This document shows, one piece after another, positions 53,292 to 62,245 of a stretch of 64,000 nucleotides of DNA. Position 1 is the stretch's first letter, and every line of letters starts with the position of its first letter. Origin of the DNA: Microbacterium sp. SS28 (GTDB lineage Bacteria; Actinomycetota; Actinomycetes; Actinomycetales; Microbacteriaceae); assembly GCF_022761035.1 (NCBI RefSeq), contig NZ_JAKWJP010000007.1, positions 17,427 through 81,426 on the forward strand, given 5' to 3'. A program made the translations under genes and the position numbers. Below the pieces are notes generated by a model. It saw only the letters and a list, made by a program, of their open reading frames with translations, ran no database searches and was not told the DNA's origin.

Positions 53292-53945
53292 GTGCGCAAG
53301 ACCATCCTCGGCATCGCAGCCTCCGCTGCGATCGCCATCCCCCTCGTCGTGGGCGGAGCTGCCGACGCAGCCGTCATGTATGACACGACCTGCACCCCCG
53401 TCGCCGCCACCGCCTCGACGCTCAAGACGCTGTACAAGTACTCGCCGGTCAAGAGCAGCGAAGGCCCCACGCAGTGGGCGGAGAAGGACGCGCCTGCGGG
53501 CACGCCCGCGACGTACGTCGTCAAGGGCAAGAACGTCGCGTACTTCCGCGACGGCACCAAGACGAGCACCGTCGGCGTCGCCGGCACCGAGGCCACGACG
53601 TGCGGCGTCAAGCTCAGCGACCCCACGGGAACGCGTGTCAACCTGCCCGACGTGTTCGAGGTCGAGCAGAAGTTCGACGGGCTGACCTACTGGTCGACCC
53701 AGGTCGCGGTGACGGTCACGAACGACACCGCCGCCGACCGCGAGTTCCGCATCCGCTATGCCGACCAGCAGGACGGCAACCGCGTCTGGGTCGAGCGCGC
53801 GATCTTCACCGATGGGCAGCCGGGTAACGTCGTGCCGACGGGCAGCAGCCGGGTCATGGTGTTCGACGTCTGGTACGACGTCCCGAGCACCACGTCGGAT
53901 GTCCCTGACGACCTCATCCTCGACTTCGGCTTCGAGCTGGGCTGA
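53292..53945 (+). CDS. Secreted protein, unknown function
   Basis: The 217-residue protein has a signal peptide (MRKTILG, hydrophobic core, cleavage likely after ADA, about residue 26). The mature domain is beta-rich, with two cysteines (DTTC and TTCGVKL) that could pair, and an FEVEQKFDGLTYWSTQVAVTV strand region. No membrane anchor or sorting signal follows. No family is recognised. GTG 53292 is preceded by a purine-rich AAGAGAAAG. The spaced repeats upstream suggest specific regulation. Confidence 0.75.
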   Translation: MRKTILGIAASAAIAIPLVVGGAADAAVMYDTTCTPVAATASTLKTLYKYSPVKSSEGPTQWAEKDAPAGTPATYVVKGKNVAYFRDGTKTSTVGVAGTEATTCGVKLSDPTGTRVNLPDVFEVEQKFDGLTYWSTQVAVTVTNDTAADREFRIRYADQQDGNRVWVERAIFTDGQPGNVVPTGSSRVMVFDVWYDVPSTTSDVPDDLILDFGFELG

Positions 53946-53966
53946 CCCCCACTCCGCCGCGATCGC

Positions 53967-53996
53967 AGCCCGTCCCGCCCCGCGGGGCGGGCTGTG
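53967..53996 (+). terminator. Terminator after secreted protein
   Basis: CCCGCCCCG and CGGGGCGGG (53974-53991) form a perfect 18-base palindrome, with an outer AGCCCG/CGGGCT alternative, about 30 bases after the stop. Confidence 0.65.
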
Positions 53997-54065
53997 CTCG
54001 TTCCCGCCGCGGTGGGCGGCTTGTGCACGCCGCCGACACCGCGCGCCGACGTCGGCTGCCCGCCC

Positions 54066-54071
54066 TAGGCT
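54066..54071 (+). promoter_or_regulatory. -10 box for leaderless yjbR-like gene
   Basis: TAGGCT ends six bases before the GTG with no ribosome site between, so the message probably begins at the start codon. Confidence 0.45.
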
Positions 54072-54077
54072 CGGCTC

Positions 54078-54464
54078 GTGGCCACCCTCGACGACCTGCG
54101 CCGGATCGCGGCGGGACTCCCGGGCAGCGAGGAGCGCGCCACGACGGGCGGTGCGGCGTGGTTCGTGCGTGGAAAGCTCTATGCGTGGGAGTGCCATCCG
54201 TGGCCCAGCATCCCCGCCGACATCCGCGCGATCGTCGCGGCCGAGCTCGTCGTCGGGGTGAAGGTCGCAGATCGGGTGGACGCGCTCGCCCTCGTCGAGA
54301 TGGCGCCCGACGTGTTCCTGCGCACGACGACGAGTTGGGGCGAGCCGAAGGTCGCGTTCCGCATGGCAGGCGTCGACGACGACCACCTCGAGGAGCTGTT
54401 CACCGAGGCATGGCGCGTGCAGGCCCCGCGGTATCTGCGGCGCGAGTTCGACGACGCCGGCTGA
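54078..54464 (+). CDS. MmcQ/YjbR family protein
   Basis: The 128-residue protein belongs to the MmcQ/YjbR (CyaY-like fold) family of small, possibly DNA-binding proteins. It begins ATLDDLRRIAAGLPGSEE, has the WFVRGKLYAWE strand and ends LEELFTEAWRVQAPRYLRREF. Function in the family is not settled. GTG 54078 is supported by the TAGGCT box at leaderless spacing. It is convergent with the TPP enzyme. Confidence 0.88.
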   Translation: MATLDDLRRIAAGLPGSEERATTGGAAWFVRGKLYAWECHPWPSIPADIRAIVAAELVVGVKVADRVDALALVEMAPDVFLRTTTSWGEPKVAFRMAGVDDDHLEELFTEAWRVQAPRYLRREFDDAG

Positions 54465-54507
54465 GACCGGTGGCGCGGGCGACGCCGGCTGAGACCGGCG
54501 GCGACGG

Positions 54508-56160
54508 TCAGGAGTTCACGCGGATGATCTCGCGCTGATAGGGCGCGATGACGGTGGGCGAGATGCGGCAGTCGAGCACGAGGAAGGGACGGGATGCGGC
54601 ATCCGTCGCCGTCCACTCGGCGAGGCGATCGAGGTCGGCCAATGCCCGCACGACGACGCCCTCGGCGCCGACGGCCGCAGCGAGGCCCGCGAAGTCGACC
54701 TCGGGGATGAGCATGGGCGCCTGCGTGACGCCCTTGAGGCCGTAGAGGTTGACCTCGGCGGCATAGGCGCCGTCGTTCCAGACGACGGCGATCCCGCGGC
54801 CCGCGGCGACGCGGACGGCCGACTCGAGGTCGGCGAGCGCCATGAGCCCTCCGCCGTCGCCCGTCGTCAGGACGACCGTCGACGACGGCTTCGCGAGCGC
54901 GGCGCCGGGCACCGACGGGAAGCCGAGCCCGATGGACTGGTACGCGGTGCCGACCATCATCATGCGGTCGGGGGAGGCGACGGCCCAGTGCATGTTGGCC
55001 CAGCCGATGAAGTGCCCGCCGTCCGAGACGACGACGCGGTCGTCCGGGAGCAGCTCTCCGATGCGAGCCGCGATCGACCGGGGGTCGAGGCGCCCGTCGG
55101 GTGCTGTGCCGTCGCCGCGCTCGTAGGTCCGCAGCGACGGGACGTCGACGGATTCCCGCCAGCCCGACGGCGTCGCGCCGAGCGCCCACAGCTCGTCGAC
55201 GAGCGTCTCGGCCACGACCCGAGCGTCGCCGCGCAGATAGCCGCCGACGTGCGGATGGGTCGCGGCGGGCGCGATGTCGACCTGCACGACCCTCGTGCCG
55301 GGGGAGAACAGCTCGCCGAACCTCATCGTGAACTGGTTGAGGGACGCCCCGAACACGACCGCGACATCGGCCTCGCGGACGAGGTCCATCGCGCCCTCGG
55401 CGCCGAAGCCGCCCGTCACGCCGAGGTCGGACTCGCGCCGCGGGAAGATGCCGCGGCCGAGCGCCGTCGAGGCCGTGACCGCCCCCGTCGCGTCGGCGAG
55501 CGCACCGAGGGCGTCACCGGCCCCCGCAACCCACGCGCCGTGACCCGCGAGCAGGAAGGGACGCTCCGCTCCCGCCAGCAGGCGGGCGAGCTCGTGCACC
55601 GACTCGGCGGCGAAGGGGCCCGCGGGTGCGAGGGGAGCGGGGAGGACGGGCGCGGGGACCTCCGGCACGGGCCCCGCCTCGCGCGTCGCGACGTCGTACG
55701 GGATCGCGAGGACCGTCGGCACCCGGTAGGTGAGGGCGTGCTCGACCGCGATGACGGTCGTGGCAGCGGCATCCGTCCGTCCGACCGTGTACGTGCGCGC
55801 ACCGACCGCCGACGCGAGGGCGATCTGGTCGACGCCCCATGGGCGGGGCCCCGACGTCGGCTCGTCGCCCACCACGAGGACGAGCGGCACATGGGCCTGC
55901 CGCGCCTCGGCGAGCGCCGTGAGGGTGTTCGTGAAGCCCGCGCCGTAGGTCGCGGTTGCGGCCGCGAGGCCCCCGCCCGCGCGGTAGTGCGCGTCGGCGG
56001 CGACGACCGCGCCCGCCTCGTGCCGCATCGCGGTGTAGGTAGCGGGCGTCGAGCGCTCGAGCGCGTCGAGGAACCAGGCGTTGCCGTTGCCCATGACTCC
56101 GAAGACGTGATCGACGTGGTGGGCGAGGGCGATGGCGACGTGCGCGGAGACGGTGGGCAT
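54508..56160 (-). CDS. Thiamine diphosphate-dependent enzyme (acetolactate synthase / benzoylformate decarboxylase type)
   Basis: The 550-residue protein has the three-domain layout of the POX/ALS group: a Pyr domain with the cofactor-activating Glu48 in AMRHEAGAV, a central domain (about 190-320) and a PP domain with the diphosphate motif GDGGGLMALADLES running to VVWNDG. Residues that would define acetolactate synthase or a decarboxylase are not clear to me, and no regulatory subunit gene is adjacent. It stands alone, divergent from the NIPSNAP-like gene. GGGAGATT precedes ATG 56160. Confidence 0.88.
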   Translation of the reverse strand: MPTVSAHVAIALAHHVDHVFGVMGNGNAWFLDALERSTPATYTAMRHEAGAVVAADAHYRAGGGLAAATATYGAGFTNTLTALAEARQAHVPLVLVVGDEPTSGPRPWGVDQIALASAVGARTYTVGRTDAAATTVIAVEHALTYRVPTVLAIPYDVATREAGPVPEVPAPVLPAPLAPAGPFAAESVHELARLLAGAERPFLLAGHGAWVAGAGDALGALADATGAVTASTALGRGIFPRRESDLGVTGGFGAEGAMDLVREADVAVVFGASLNQFTMRFGELFSPGTRVVQVDIAPAATHPHVGGYLRGDARVVAETLVDELWALGATPSGWRESVDVPSLRTYERGDGTAPDGRLDPRSIAARIGELLPDDRVVVSDGGHFIGWANMHWAVASPDRMMMVGTAYQSIGLGFPSVPGAALAKPSSTVVLTTGDGGGLMALADLESAVRVAAGRGIAVVWNDGAYAAEVNLYGLKGVTQAPMLIPEVDFAGLAAAVGAEGVVVRALADLDRLAEWTATDAASRPFLVLDCRISPTVIAPYQREIIRVNS

Positions 56161-56306
56161 GGAATCTCCCGGAGACAGTGAACGGATCCGTGGGCCGTGT
56201 GTGTCTCGCGCCTGCGCGCTGTGTGCCCCTTTTTCGAGCACCGGCGGGAGCGACCCAGCCGGACACGACGAGTATAGGCAACCCCGCGGCGTGGGAGGAT
56301 GCCACG

Positions 56307-56624
56307 GTGAGGACGATTCAGCTCCGCCGGTACACGCTCGTCGAAGGACAGTACGACGCCTTCCTCGCCTGGTGGGAGGAGTGGATGCCGCGCGTGCGGC
56401 CCGCCGCGGGGTTCGTGATCGAGTTCGCCTATGGGGTGCGCGAGACGAACGAGTTCGTCTGGGCCGTGAGCGCCGAAGGCGACCAGGAGGCCTTCCTCGC
56501 GACCGAGCAGGCCTACCTCGCGTCGGACGCGCGCGCCGAGGCCTTCGCCGGCGTCCCGCAGCGGATCGCGGAGTACAACATCCGCTTCGCCGACGACGTC
56601 GCGATCGCGGGCGTCTCGGGCTGA
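56307..56624 (+). CDS. NIPSNAP-like small protein
   Basis: The 105-residue protein has the ferredoxin-like pattern of NIPSNAP/DUF-type proteins: an N-terminal TIQLRRYTLVEGQYDAFLAW, then FVIEFAYGV and a C-terminal helix. Role is unknown. GTG 56307 lies nine bases after GGGAGGA, a better start than the upstream in-frame GTG/ATG codons. Two terminator-like hairpins follow. Confidence 0.8.
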   Translation: MRTIQLRRYTLVEGQYDAFLAWWEEWMPRVRPAAGFVIEFAYGVRETNEFVWAVSAEGDQEAFLATEQAYLASDARAEAFAGVPQRIAEYNIRFADDVAIAGVSG

Positions 56625-56640
56625 GCCGCGCGGCGGCGAT

Positions 56641-56661
56641 GGATGCCTCGGCGAGGCATCC
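56641..56661. terminator. Hairpin after NIPSNAP-like gene
   Basis: GGATGCCTC and GAGGCATCC form a perfect 9-bp stem with a three-base loop, 16 bases after the stop. Confidence 0.6.
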
Positions 56662-56711
56662 GTCCTTCGTCGTGTCCGCCGTGCGGATGCCCGCTGACAG
56701 CTGACACGAAA

Positions 56712-56737
56712 GGGCCGGCTCCCGCAGGAGCCGGCCC
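56712..56737. terminator. Bidirectional terminator before S8 protease end
   Basis: GGGCCGGCTCC and GGAGCCGGCCC form a perfect 11-bp stem with a CGCA loop. It lies between convergent genes, about 30 bases from the protease stop. Confidence 0.75.
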
Positions 56738-56767
56738 CTCGTCGACGTCAGCTGATCGACAGCTCGA

Positions 56768-58543
56768 TCAGCGTCCGATCGCCTTCAGTGCGTTGATGAT
56801 GCCCTTGCCGTAGAAGCCGTTCGACGCCTTCGTCCCCTCGCACGTGTGGGTGGCGGTCGCGACCGCACCCGACGGCAGGTGACGCGTGTACGTGAACGCC
56901 GCCGGCACGGGGCAGGCCGTGTCGATCGCGCTCTGCTCGAGACGCGCCTGCGTGACGATCGGCGGGAGGTAGTCACCGCCGCGGACGAAGTCGCGCACGC
57001 CGTACTTGCCGACGATGAGGGCCGAGACCCCCGCCGCGTGCGGCGACGCCATCGAAGTGCCCTGCAGGTACTGGTAGTACGCGCAGGTGGCGCCGCTCGC
57101 GTCGCAGCTCTTCACAGCCCAGGGGGCGATGACCTCTCCGTTGGCGTCGATCGCGCCCTCGGCCTCGGCCACGACCTTGGGATAGGCGGCGAGGATGCCC
57201 GCGCTGAGATCACGCGTGCCGGCGGGCGTGTCGTACACGTCGCCGCCGGGGGCTGCCACGTCGATGTACCCGTTGCCGTAGTCGGAGTAGTACGCCTTGC
57301 GCGACGACGGGCCGGTGCTCGAGACCGAGATCACGCCGCGGCCCTCGGACGGCATCGAGGTGCACGTCGCGGGGTCGAGGAGGTCACGCGCGTAGGCGAC
57401 TTCACCGGGCACGTCCGCGAAGTCGGGGCTGCTCGCGTCCGAGATCACCTTCGTGTAGTCGCTCGCCCCGTTGCCGGCGGCCGAGACGAGCGTCACGCCG
57501 CGGTTGCGGGCGTAGTCGAGCGCGCGCTGCATCGCCTTGACGATCGTCTGCTGCTCCTGCTGGTCCGCGGGCGAGTCGGCGGGGTGGCTCGCGCAGTTGA
57601 ACAGCCACGGATCGACGTAGTAGCTCATGTTGACGACGTCGACGCCGATCTTGCCGGCGTACGTCAGCGCGTCGATCGAGGGCTGCAGGAAGAAGTAGCC
57701 CGAGTCCTGACCCGCGCGGAGGTTCACGATCGTGGCCTCCGGCGCGACGCCCGCGATGCCGATGCCGTTGAGCGGCGACGCGATCGTGGAGGCGACGTGC
57801 GTGCCGTGGCCGTCCTCGTCGACGTTCGCCGGGTCCTCGCAGGAGCCGTCCGGGTCGTCCTCGCACGCGCCGTCGATGACATCGCCGTTCGCGTCGAACG
57901 GGATGTCGACGGTGAAGTTGCGGCTGAGCGTGGTGCTGAAGTTGGGCGCGATGTCGGGGTGGGTTCCGTCCACACCGGTGTCGAGGATGCCAACGACGAT
58001 GCCCTTGCCCCGCTCGTACTTGTACGAGCCGTCGGCGGTGGCGCCGATCGCCTTCATGTCCCACTGCAGCGAGGCTAGCGGATCGGCCGTCGGGGTGGCG
58101 CCCGTTCCGCGGCTCTTCGCCCCCGCCGCGGCCTGTGCCGCCGCGCTCGCGTCGCTCTTGAGGTCGGCCTCCGCGGCGTCCTCCTTGGTCGCTTCGCCCG
58201 TCGCCTTCTGCGCGTCGGGCACGTCCGCGATGACCCGGTTCTGAGCCGTGCCCTCGATCGCGCCCTGCTCAGCCGCTGCCGCCGCGAACTCCGAGTCCGT
58301 CGTGGTCACGGTCGCGACTCCGACGTCGGTGTTCTGGCTCACGATCGTGCCGCCGGCCGCCTCCACAGCTGCCTTCGCGGCCGCGGCGGAGGTGCCCTCG
58401 GTGAACAGCACGACGAATTCCTGTTCGCCGGTGACATCGCCCGTTGCCGCGCTGACCGGTGAGCCGCTGAACGCCGTGATGGCGAGCGCGAGCGCGCAGG
58501 CGCCGGCGATGCCGGCCGCGCGCCTCGATGCGGGTGTCTTCAT
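56768..58543 (-). CDS. Secreted S8 (subtilisin-like) serine protease
   Basis: The 591-residue protein has a signal peptide (cleavage about 33, VSAAT), an inhibitor-I9-like propeptide (about 42-108), an Ala/Lys-rich linker, and the S8 catalytic domain. The triad is Asp188 (GILDTGVDGTHPD), His246 (DGHGTHVAS) and Ser497 (GTSMASPHAAG), with the oxyanion asparagine in SAAGNG. The C-terminus is short, without an anchor, so the enzyme is released. Several cysteines suggest disulfides. ATG 58543 starts the signal peptide; a longer in-frame start adds a tail that would hide it. Confidence 0.95.
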   Translation of the reverse strand: MKTPASRRAAGIAGACALALAITAFSGSPVSAATGDVTGEQEFVVLFTEGTSAAAAKAAVEAAGGTIVSQNTDVGVATVTTTDSEFAAAAAEQGAIEGTAQNRVIADVPDAQKATGEATKEDAAEADLKSDASAAAQAAAGAKSRGTGATPTADPLASLQWDMKAIGATADGSYKYERGKGIVVGILDTGVDGTHPDIAPNFSTTLSRNFTVDIPFDANGDVIDGACEDDPDGSCEDPANVDEDGHGTHVASTIASPLNGIGIAGVAPEATIVNLRAGQDSGYFFLQPSIDALTYAGKIGVDVVNMSYYVDPWLFNCASHPADSPADQQEQQTIVKAMQRALDYARNRGVTLVSAAGNGASDYTKVISDASSPDFADVPGEVAYARDLLDPATCTSMPSEGRGVISVSSTGPSSRKAYYSDYGNGYIDVAAPGGDVYDTPAGTRDLSAGILAAYPKVVAEAEGAIDANGEVIAPWAVKSCDASGATCAYYQYLQGTSMASPHAAGVSALIVGKYGVRDFVRGGDYLPPIVTQARLEQSAIDTACPVPAAFTYTRHLPSGAVATATHTCEGTKASNGFYGKGIINALKAIGR

Positions 58544-58574
58544 TGGGGGGTTTCCCGTCTCTGGATGGGCGACG

Positions 58575-58726
58575 GTCGGATAGACCATCATGCGAGATGC
58601 TTCCATCGCCTACGCTCAGGGTTCAACCCTTGCAATCCCGCGGCGATTGACCTATGCAGCTCGCCTCGGGCCTCGTGAGCACGCAGCGGCGTGTACGTGA
58701 CGGCGAGTCCGGATCGTCGGATAGAC
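58575..58726. promoter_or_regulatory. Divergent control region of S8 protease and gabD
   Basis: GTCGGATAGAC occurs twice in the same orientation (58575-58585 and 58716-58726), flanking AGGGTTCAACCCT (58618-58630), a 13-base palindrome. All lie in the 250-base gap between the two divergent genes and are operator candidates. Confidence 0.4.
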
Positions 58727-58795
58727 ACCGCGTATGAAGACCCGGAGGCGTCTCGCCGCACAGAATGCTCGTAGACGATTCGACGAGGGAGTCCC

Positions 58796-60265
58796 ATGAG
58801 CGAGAACCGTGAGACCGAACTGCTGGCGAAGGTGCCCGACGGGCTCTTCATCGGCGGCGAGTGGCTGGCCGCCGACGGCGGCAGGACGCTGAAGGTCTAC
58901 GACCCTGCGACCGGCGAGGTCGTCAAGGAGATCGCGGATGCCGCTCCCGGCGACGGCAAGGCCGCGCTCGATGCGGCGGTCGACGCTTTCCCGTCGTGGT
59001 CGCAGACCCCCGCGCGTGAGCGCGCCGAGCTGCTGCGTCGCGCGTTCGACCTGCTGCAGGAGCGCAAGGAGGAGTTCGCGCTCCTCATGACGATCGAGAT
59101 GGGCAAGCCGCTCGCGGAGGCGCGTGGCGAGGTCGGCTACGGCGGCGAGTTCCTGCGCTGGTTCAGCGAGGAGACTTCGCGCATCCAGGGCCGCTACGGG
59201 GCGAACCCCGAGGGCACGGGCCGGATGATCGTGACGCAGCATCCCGTCGGCCCCTGCTTCCTCATCACGCCGTGGAACTTCCCGCTCGCGATGGCGACAC
59301 GCAAGATCGCGCCGGCGCTCGCCGCGGGCTGCACCGTCGTGATCAAGCCCGCCGAGCTGACGCCGCTCACGACGCTGTACTTCGTCAAGCTGCTCGAAGA
59401 CGCGGGACTGCCCAAGGGCGTCGTCAACGTCTTCACGACCTCGACATCGGGTGCCGTGTCCGAGCCGATCATCCGCGACCCGCGGCTGCGCAAGCTCTCG
59501 TTCACGGGCTCGACCGAGGTCGGCCGGCGCCTGCTCGAGCAGTCCGCGCAGGGCGTGCTGCGCACCTCGATGGAGCTCGGCGGCAACGCGCCGTTCATCG
59601 TCTTTGAGGACGCGGATCTCGACAAGGCGGTCGACGGGGCGATCCTCGCGAAGTTCCGCAACATCGGGCAGGCGTGCACGGCCGCGAACCGGTTCATCGT
59701 GCACCGCTCGGTCGCCGAGGAGTTCGCGCGGCGCGTCACGGAGCGCGTCGAGGGCTTCCGCATCGGCCGCGGCACCGAGGACGGCGTCGTGATCGGCCCG
59801 CTGATCGACGACCGCGCCGTCGCGAAGGCCTCCGCGCTCGTCCAGGACGCCGTCTCGCGCGGCGCGACAGTCACGACGGGCGGCAGCGCGGTCGACGGCC
59901 CCGGCACGTTCTACGAGCCGACCGTCGTCACCGATGTGCGGCCCGGCAGCGACATCCTGCGGGAGGAGATCTTCGGCCCGGTGCTCGCGATCATCCCGTT
60001 CGATGACGAGGACGAGGCCGTGCGCGTCGCCAACGACACGGAGTTCGGCCTGATCTCGTACGTGTTCACCGAGAGCCTCTCCCGCGGTCAGCGGATGATC
60101 GAGCGCCTCGAGACCGGGATGATGGGCCTCAACGTCGGCGTCGCGTCGAACGCCGCCGCGCCGTTCGGGGGCTGGAAGTCCTCCGGCCTCGGCCGCGAGG
60201 GCGGCTTCGAGGGCATCCACGAGTACCTGCAGACGAAGTACACCCTCACGCCGAACCCGTTCTGA
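58796..60265 (+). CDS. gabD: GabD, NAD(P)-dependent succinate-semialdehyde dehydrogenase
   Basis: The 489-residue aldehyde dehydrogenase has the catalytic Glu260 (MELGGN) and Cys294 (GQACTAANR), the NAD-site ITPWNFPLAMATRKI, and the FTGSTEVGRRL turn. The succinate-semialdehyde group is suggested by GRYGANPEGTGR and the overall match to GabD; related aldehydes are possible. It would complete GABA or 4-hydroxybutyrate breakdown to succinate. A GAGGGAG site precedes ATG 58796. No transaminase gene is adjacent. Confidence 0.92.
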   Translation: MSENRETELLAKVPDGLFIGGEWLAADGGRTLKVYDPATGEVVKEIADAAPGDGKAALDAAVDAFPSWSQTPARERAELLRRAFDLLQERKEEFALLMTIEMGKPLAEARGEVGYGGEFLRWFSEETSRIQGRYGANPEGTGRMIVTQHPVGPCFLITPWNFPLAMATRKIAPALAAGCTVVIKPAELTPLTTLYFVKLLEDAGLPKGVVNVFTTSTSGAVSEPIIRDPRLRKLSFTGSTEVGRRLLEQSAQGVLRTSMELGGNAPFIVFEDADLDKAVDGAILAKFRNIGQACTAANRFIVHRSVAEEFARRVTERVEGFRIGRGTEDGVVIGPLIDDRAVAKASALVQDAVSRGATVTTGGSAVDGPGTFYEPTVVTDVRPGSDILREEIFGPVLAIIPFDDEDEAVRVANDTEFGLISYVFTESLSRGQRMIERLETGMMGLNVGVASNAAAPFGGWKSSGLGREGGFEGIHEYLQTKYTLTPNPF

Positions 60266-60312
60266 CGGCCGGGGGGCACCTCACTCACCCGCACCCCGCA
60301 GGTGGGGGCAGT

Positions 60313-61461
60313 TCACTCACCCGCATCCGCGGGTGCGGGCACCTCTGCTCGGAGGACTGTCCGGTCCGCCCAGGGCGGCGAGGCGAAGGTCGATCGCTGC
60401 TCCCAGAGCGCATCGATCAGCAGCCGGGCGTAGCGGAGGCGCTCCGCCCGGTCTCCGCGCAGCAGCACCCACGATTCACCCCTGCGGGTGAGTTCGGCCG
60501 TGAACCAGGACGTCATCTCCGCCCGCAGATGCTCTCCGTCCCGCCATCCGTCCTGCTCGAACGGCACGCCGACGTGATCGGTCACGAGATAGACGGCACG
60601 CGGAGGCAAGCCGGCTCGGTTGACGGATGCCGCCGCCGTCGAGTCCTCACCGAGGTACCGGCGCTCCCACACCTCCGTGGCGAGCGGGTCGGTGTCGGCG
60701 ATCACGAGCGGGCAGGCGAGCGCGGCCTCCTGCTCTCGCTCGAGCTGCGTGGTCGCAGCCTCGGCGAAATGCTCGGGGCGCCACGCGATCGCGTCCATCG
60801 ACGCCGTCGCACCAGCGGCGCGGGATGCCTCGGCATGCAGTCGGTAGGTCAGCTCGCGGCCGTACTCCTCGACGTCGCGCAGGTGCGGGAAGCCGTTCGC
60901 GCGATAGTGCTCGCCGAGATCCCGGGCGAGTGTCGTGGTTCCCGTGGATTCCGCACCCACGACGATGACGCGCGTCGCGAGGTCGAGTCTCGCGATCGGC
61001 GCAACACGATCCCAGCGCCGCACGAGATCCCGCCGTACGGCCGTCCCGCTCACTCTGTGCCCGGTGCGGTCGATGTCGTACAGCACGGGCTCGGCACCGA
61101 ATCGCGCGGCCAGCTCGACGCCGTAGAGCTCCGAGCTGAACACCCCGGTGACCGGGGGCGCGCCCCCGGCATCCAGCGCCTCGCGAAGGATCGCGGCGTT
61201 CGCGTGCCACGCGATGTCGGCGCCGTAGTCGACGGGCGCGTCGCAGGGAACGGCGAGGACGCGGGCGTTCCCGAGTTCGGCCGCGGCCGTGCGCAGCCAC
61301 CGCTCGCGGGTGCCGCGAGGGATGGACTCGAACTGCGACCACATCAGGACGATGGTCAGCCGCTGCGATCTCTCCGACGCGAAGCGCAGGAGGGCGAGGT
61401 GCCCGGCGTGCAGCGGATAGAACTTGCCGATGACGAGGCCGTGGGCCGTCTTCCGGGTCAC
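60313..61461 (-). CDS. nadR: NadR-like NMN adenylyltransferase / ribosylnicotinamide kinase
   Basis: The 382-residue protein joins an adenylyltransferase domain (about 8-155), with the nucleotidyl motif FYPLHAGH (His18, His21), to a kinase domain (about 163-360). The kinase P-loop reads GAESTGTTT (169-177): the usual Walker lysine is a threonine. It lacks the N-terminal HTH found in enterobacterial NadR, so it is enzymatic only. With PnuC it would salvage nicotinamide riboside to NAD. GTG 61461 overlaps the pnuC stop (GTGA). Confidence 0.92.
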   Translation of the reverse strand: MTRKTAHGLVIGKFYPLHAGHLALLRFASERSQRLTIVLMWSQFESIPRGTRERWLRTAAAELGNARVLAVPCDAPVDYGADIAWHANAAILREALDAGGAPPVTGVFSSELYGVELAARFGAEPVLYDIDRTGHRVSGTAVRRDLVRRWDRVAPIARLDLATRVIVVGAESTGTTTLARDLGEHYRANGFPHLRDVEEYGRELTYRLHAEASRAAGATASMDAIAWRPEHFAEAATTQLEREQEAALACPLVIADTDPLATEVWERRYLGEDSTAAASVNRAGLPPRAVYLVTDHVGVPFEQDGWRDGEHLRAEMTSWFTAELTRRGESWVLLRGDRAERLRYARLLIDALWEQRSTFASPPWADRTVLRAEVPAPADAGE

Positions 61462-62123
61462 GCGATCACCTCGATCGGCTCGTCCTGGTCGACCGACCGC
61501 TGCGGGTCGCGGAGCTGCCGCGTCCAGCTGCGCAGACCATAGATGCACAGAGCCAGGAAGCCCGTGTAGAGGAGCGCAGTCAGCCAGAGGCCCTTGTAGG
61601 CGTAGAGCGGGATCGAGACGACGTCCACCGCGATCCAGACCCACCACTGTTCGAGCATCTTGCGCGCCTGCCCCCAGGTCGCGAGCAGCGAGAACGCCAG
61701 GATGAACGCGTCCGGCCACGGCACGATCGAGTCGGTGAGGGCGTTGAGAGCGAACGCGATGACGCAGGTCGCGACGCCGGCGATCGCGACGCCGGCGACC
61801 GCTTCGATCGTCGTCGCCCGACGGATCGGCACGACGCTCGATCCGAGGGCGCGTCCTTGGCGGCTCCATGCGATCCACCCGTATACGCCCAGTCCGAAGA
61901 AAGCCACCTGCAGCACCGCGTCGGCATAGAGTCCGTAGCCGAGGAAGAGTGCGAGGAAAGCCAGGTTGTTGAGGAGGCCGACGGGCCAGTTCCATGAGTA
62001 CTGGCGGGCGACGGCCCATACGCACAGCGCGCCGGTGACGAAGCCGAACGCCTCGATCCAGCTGATCCGCTGACCGGCGATCGTCGTCATCGTGTGGCTG
62101 AGCGCCTGCAGGATGAGATCCAC
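61458..62123 (-). CDS. pnuC: PnuC nicotinamide riboside transporter
   Basis: The 221-residue membrane protein has seven predicted helices in the PnuC pattern, with the conserved YSWNWPVGLLNNLAF and GLYADAVLQVAFFGLGVYGW segments (about 42-82) and WWVWIAVDVVSIPLYAYKGL (about 158-177) for substrate binding. It imports nicotinamide riboside by facilitated diffusion, trapped by phosphorylation in NadR. The genes overlap by four bases. Confidence 0.95.
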   Translation of the reverse strand: MDLILQALSHTMTTIAGQRISWIEAFGFVTGALCVWAVARQYSWNWPVGLLNNLAFLALFLGYGLYADAVLQVAFFGLGVYGWIAWSRQGRALGSSVVPIRRATTIEAVAGVAIAGVATCVIAFALNALTDSIVPWPDAFILAFSLLATWGQARKMLEQWWVWIAVDVVSIPLYAYKGLWLTALLYTGFLALCIYGLRSWTRQLRDPQRSVDQDEPIEVIA

Positions 62124-62245
62124 GTCCCCGTACTCCCTCTGTCGTGACGCTCGACGCTATACGCGTCCTCGAGCATGCGCGAAATCCCGTGCGCGGGTCG
62201 AATCCGCGGGCGCGCGATGTCCGCCCCGCGGAGCACAATGAGGGC

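Noticed and set aside
62185..62220. tRNA-like GGGTCGAATCC sequence
   Set aside because: It resembles a T-loop, but no acceptor, D or anticodon stems can be folded around it.
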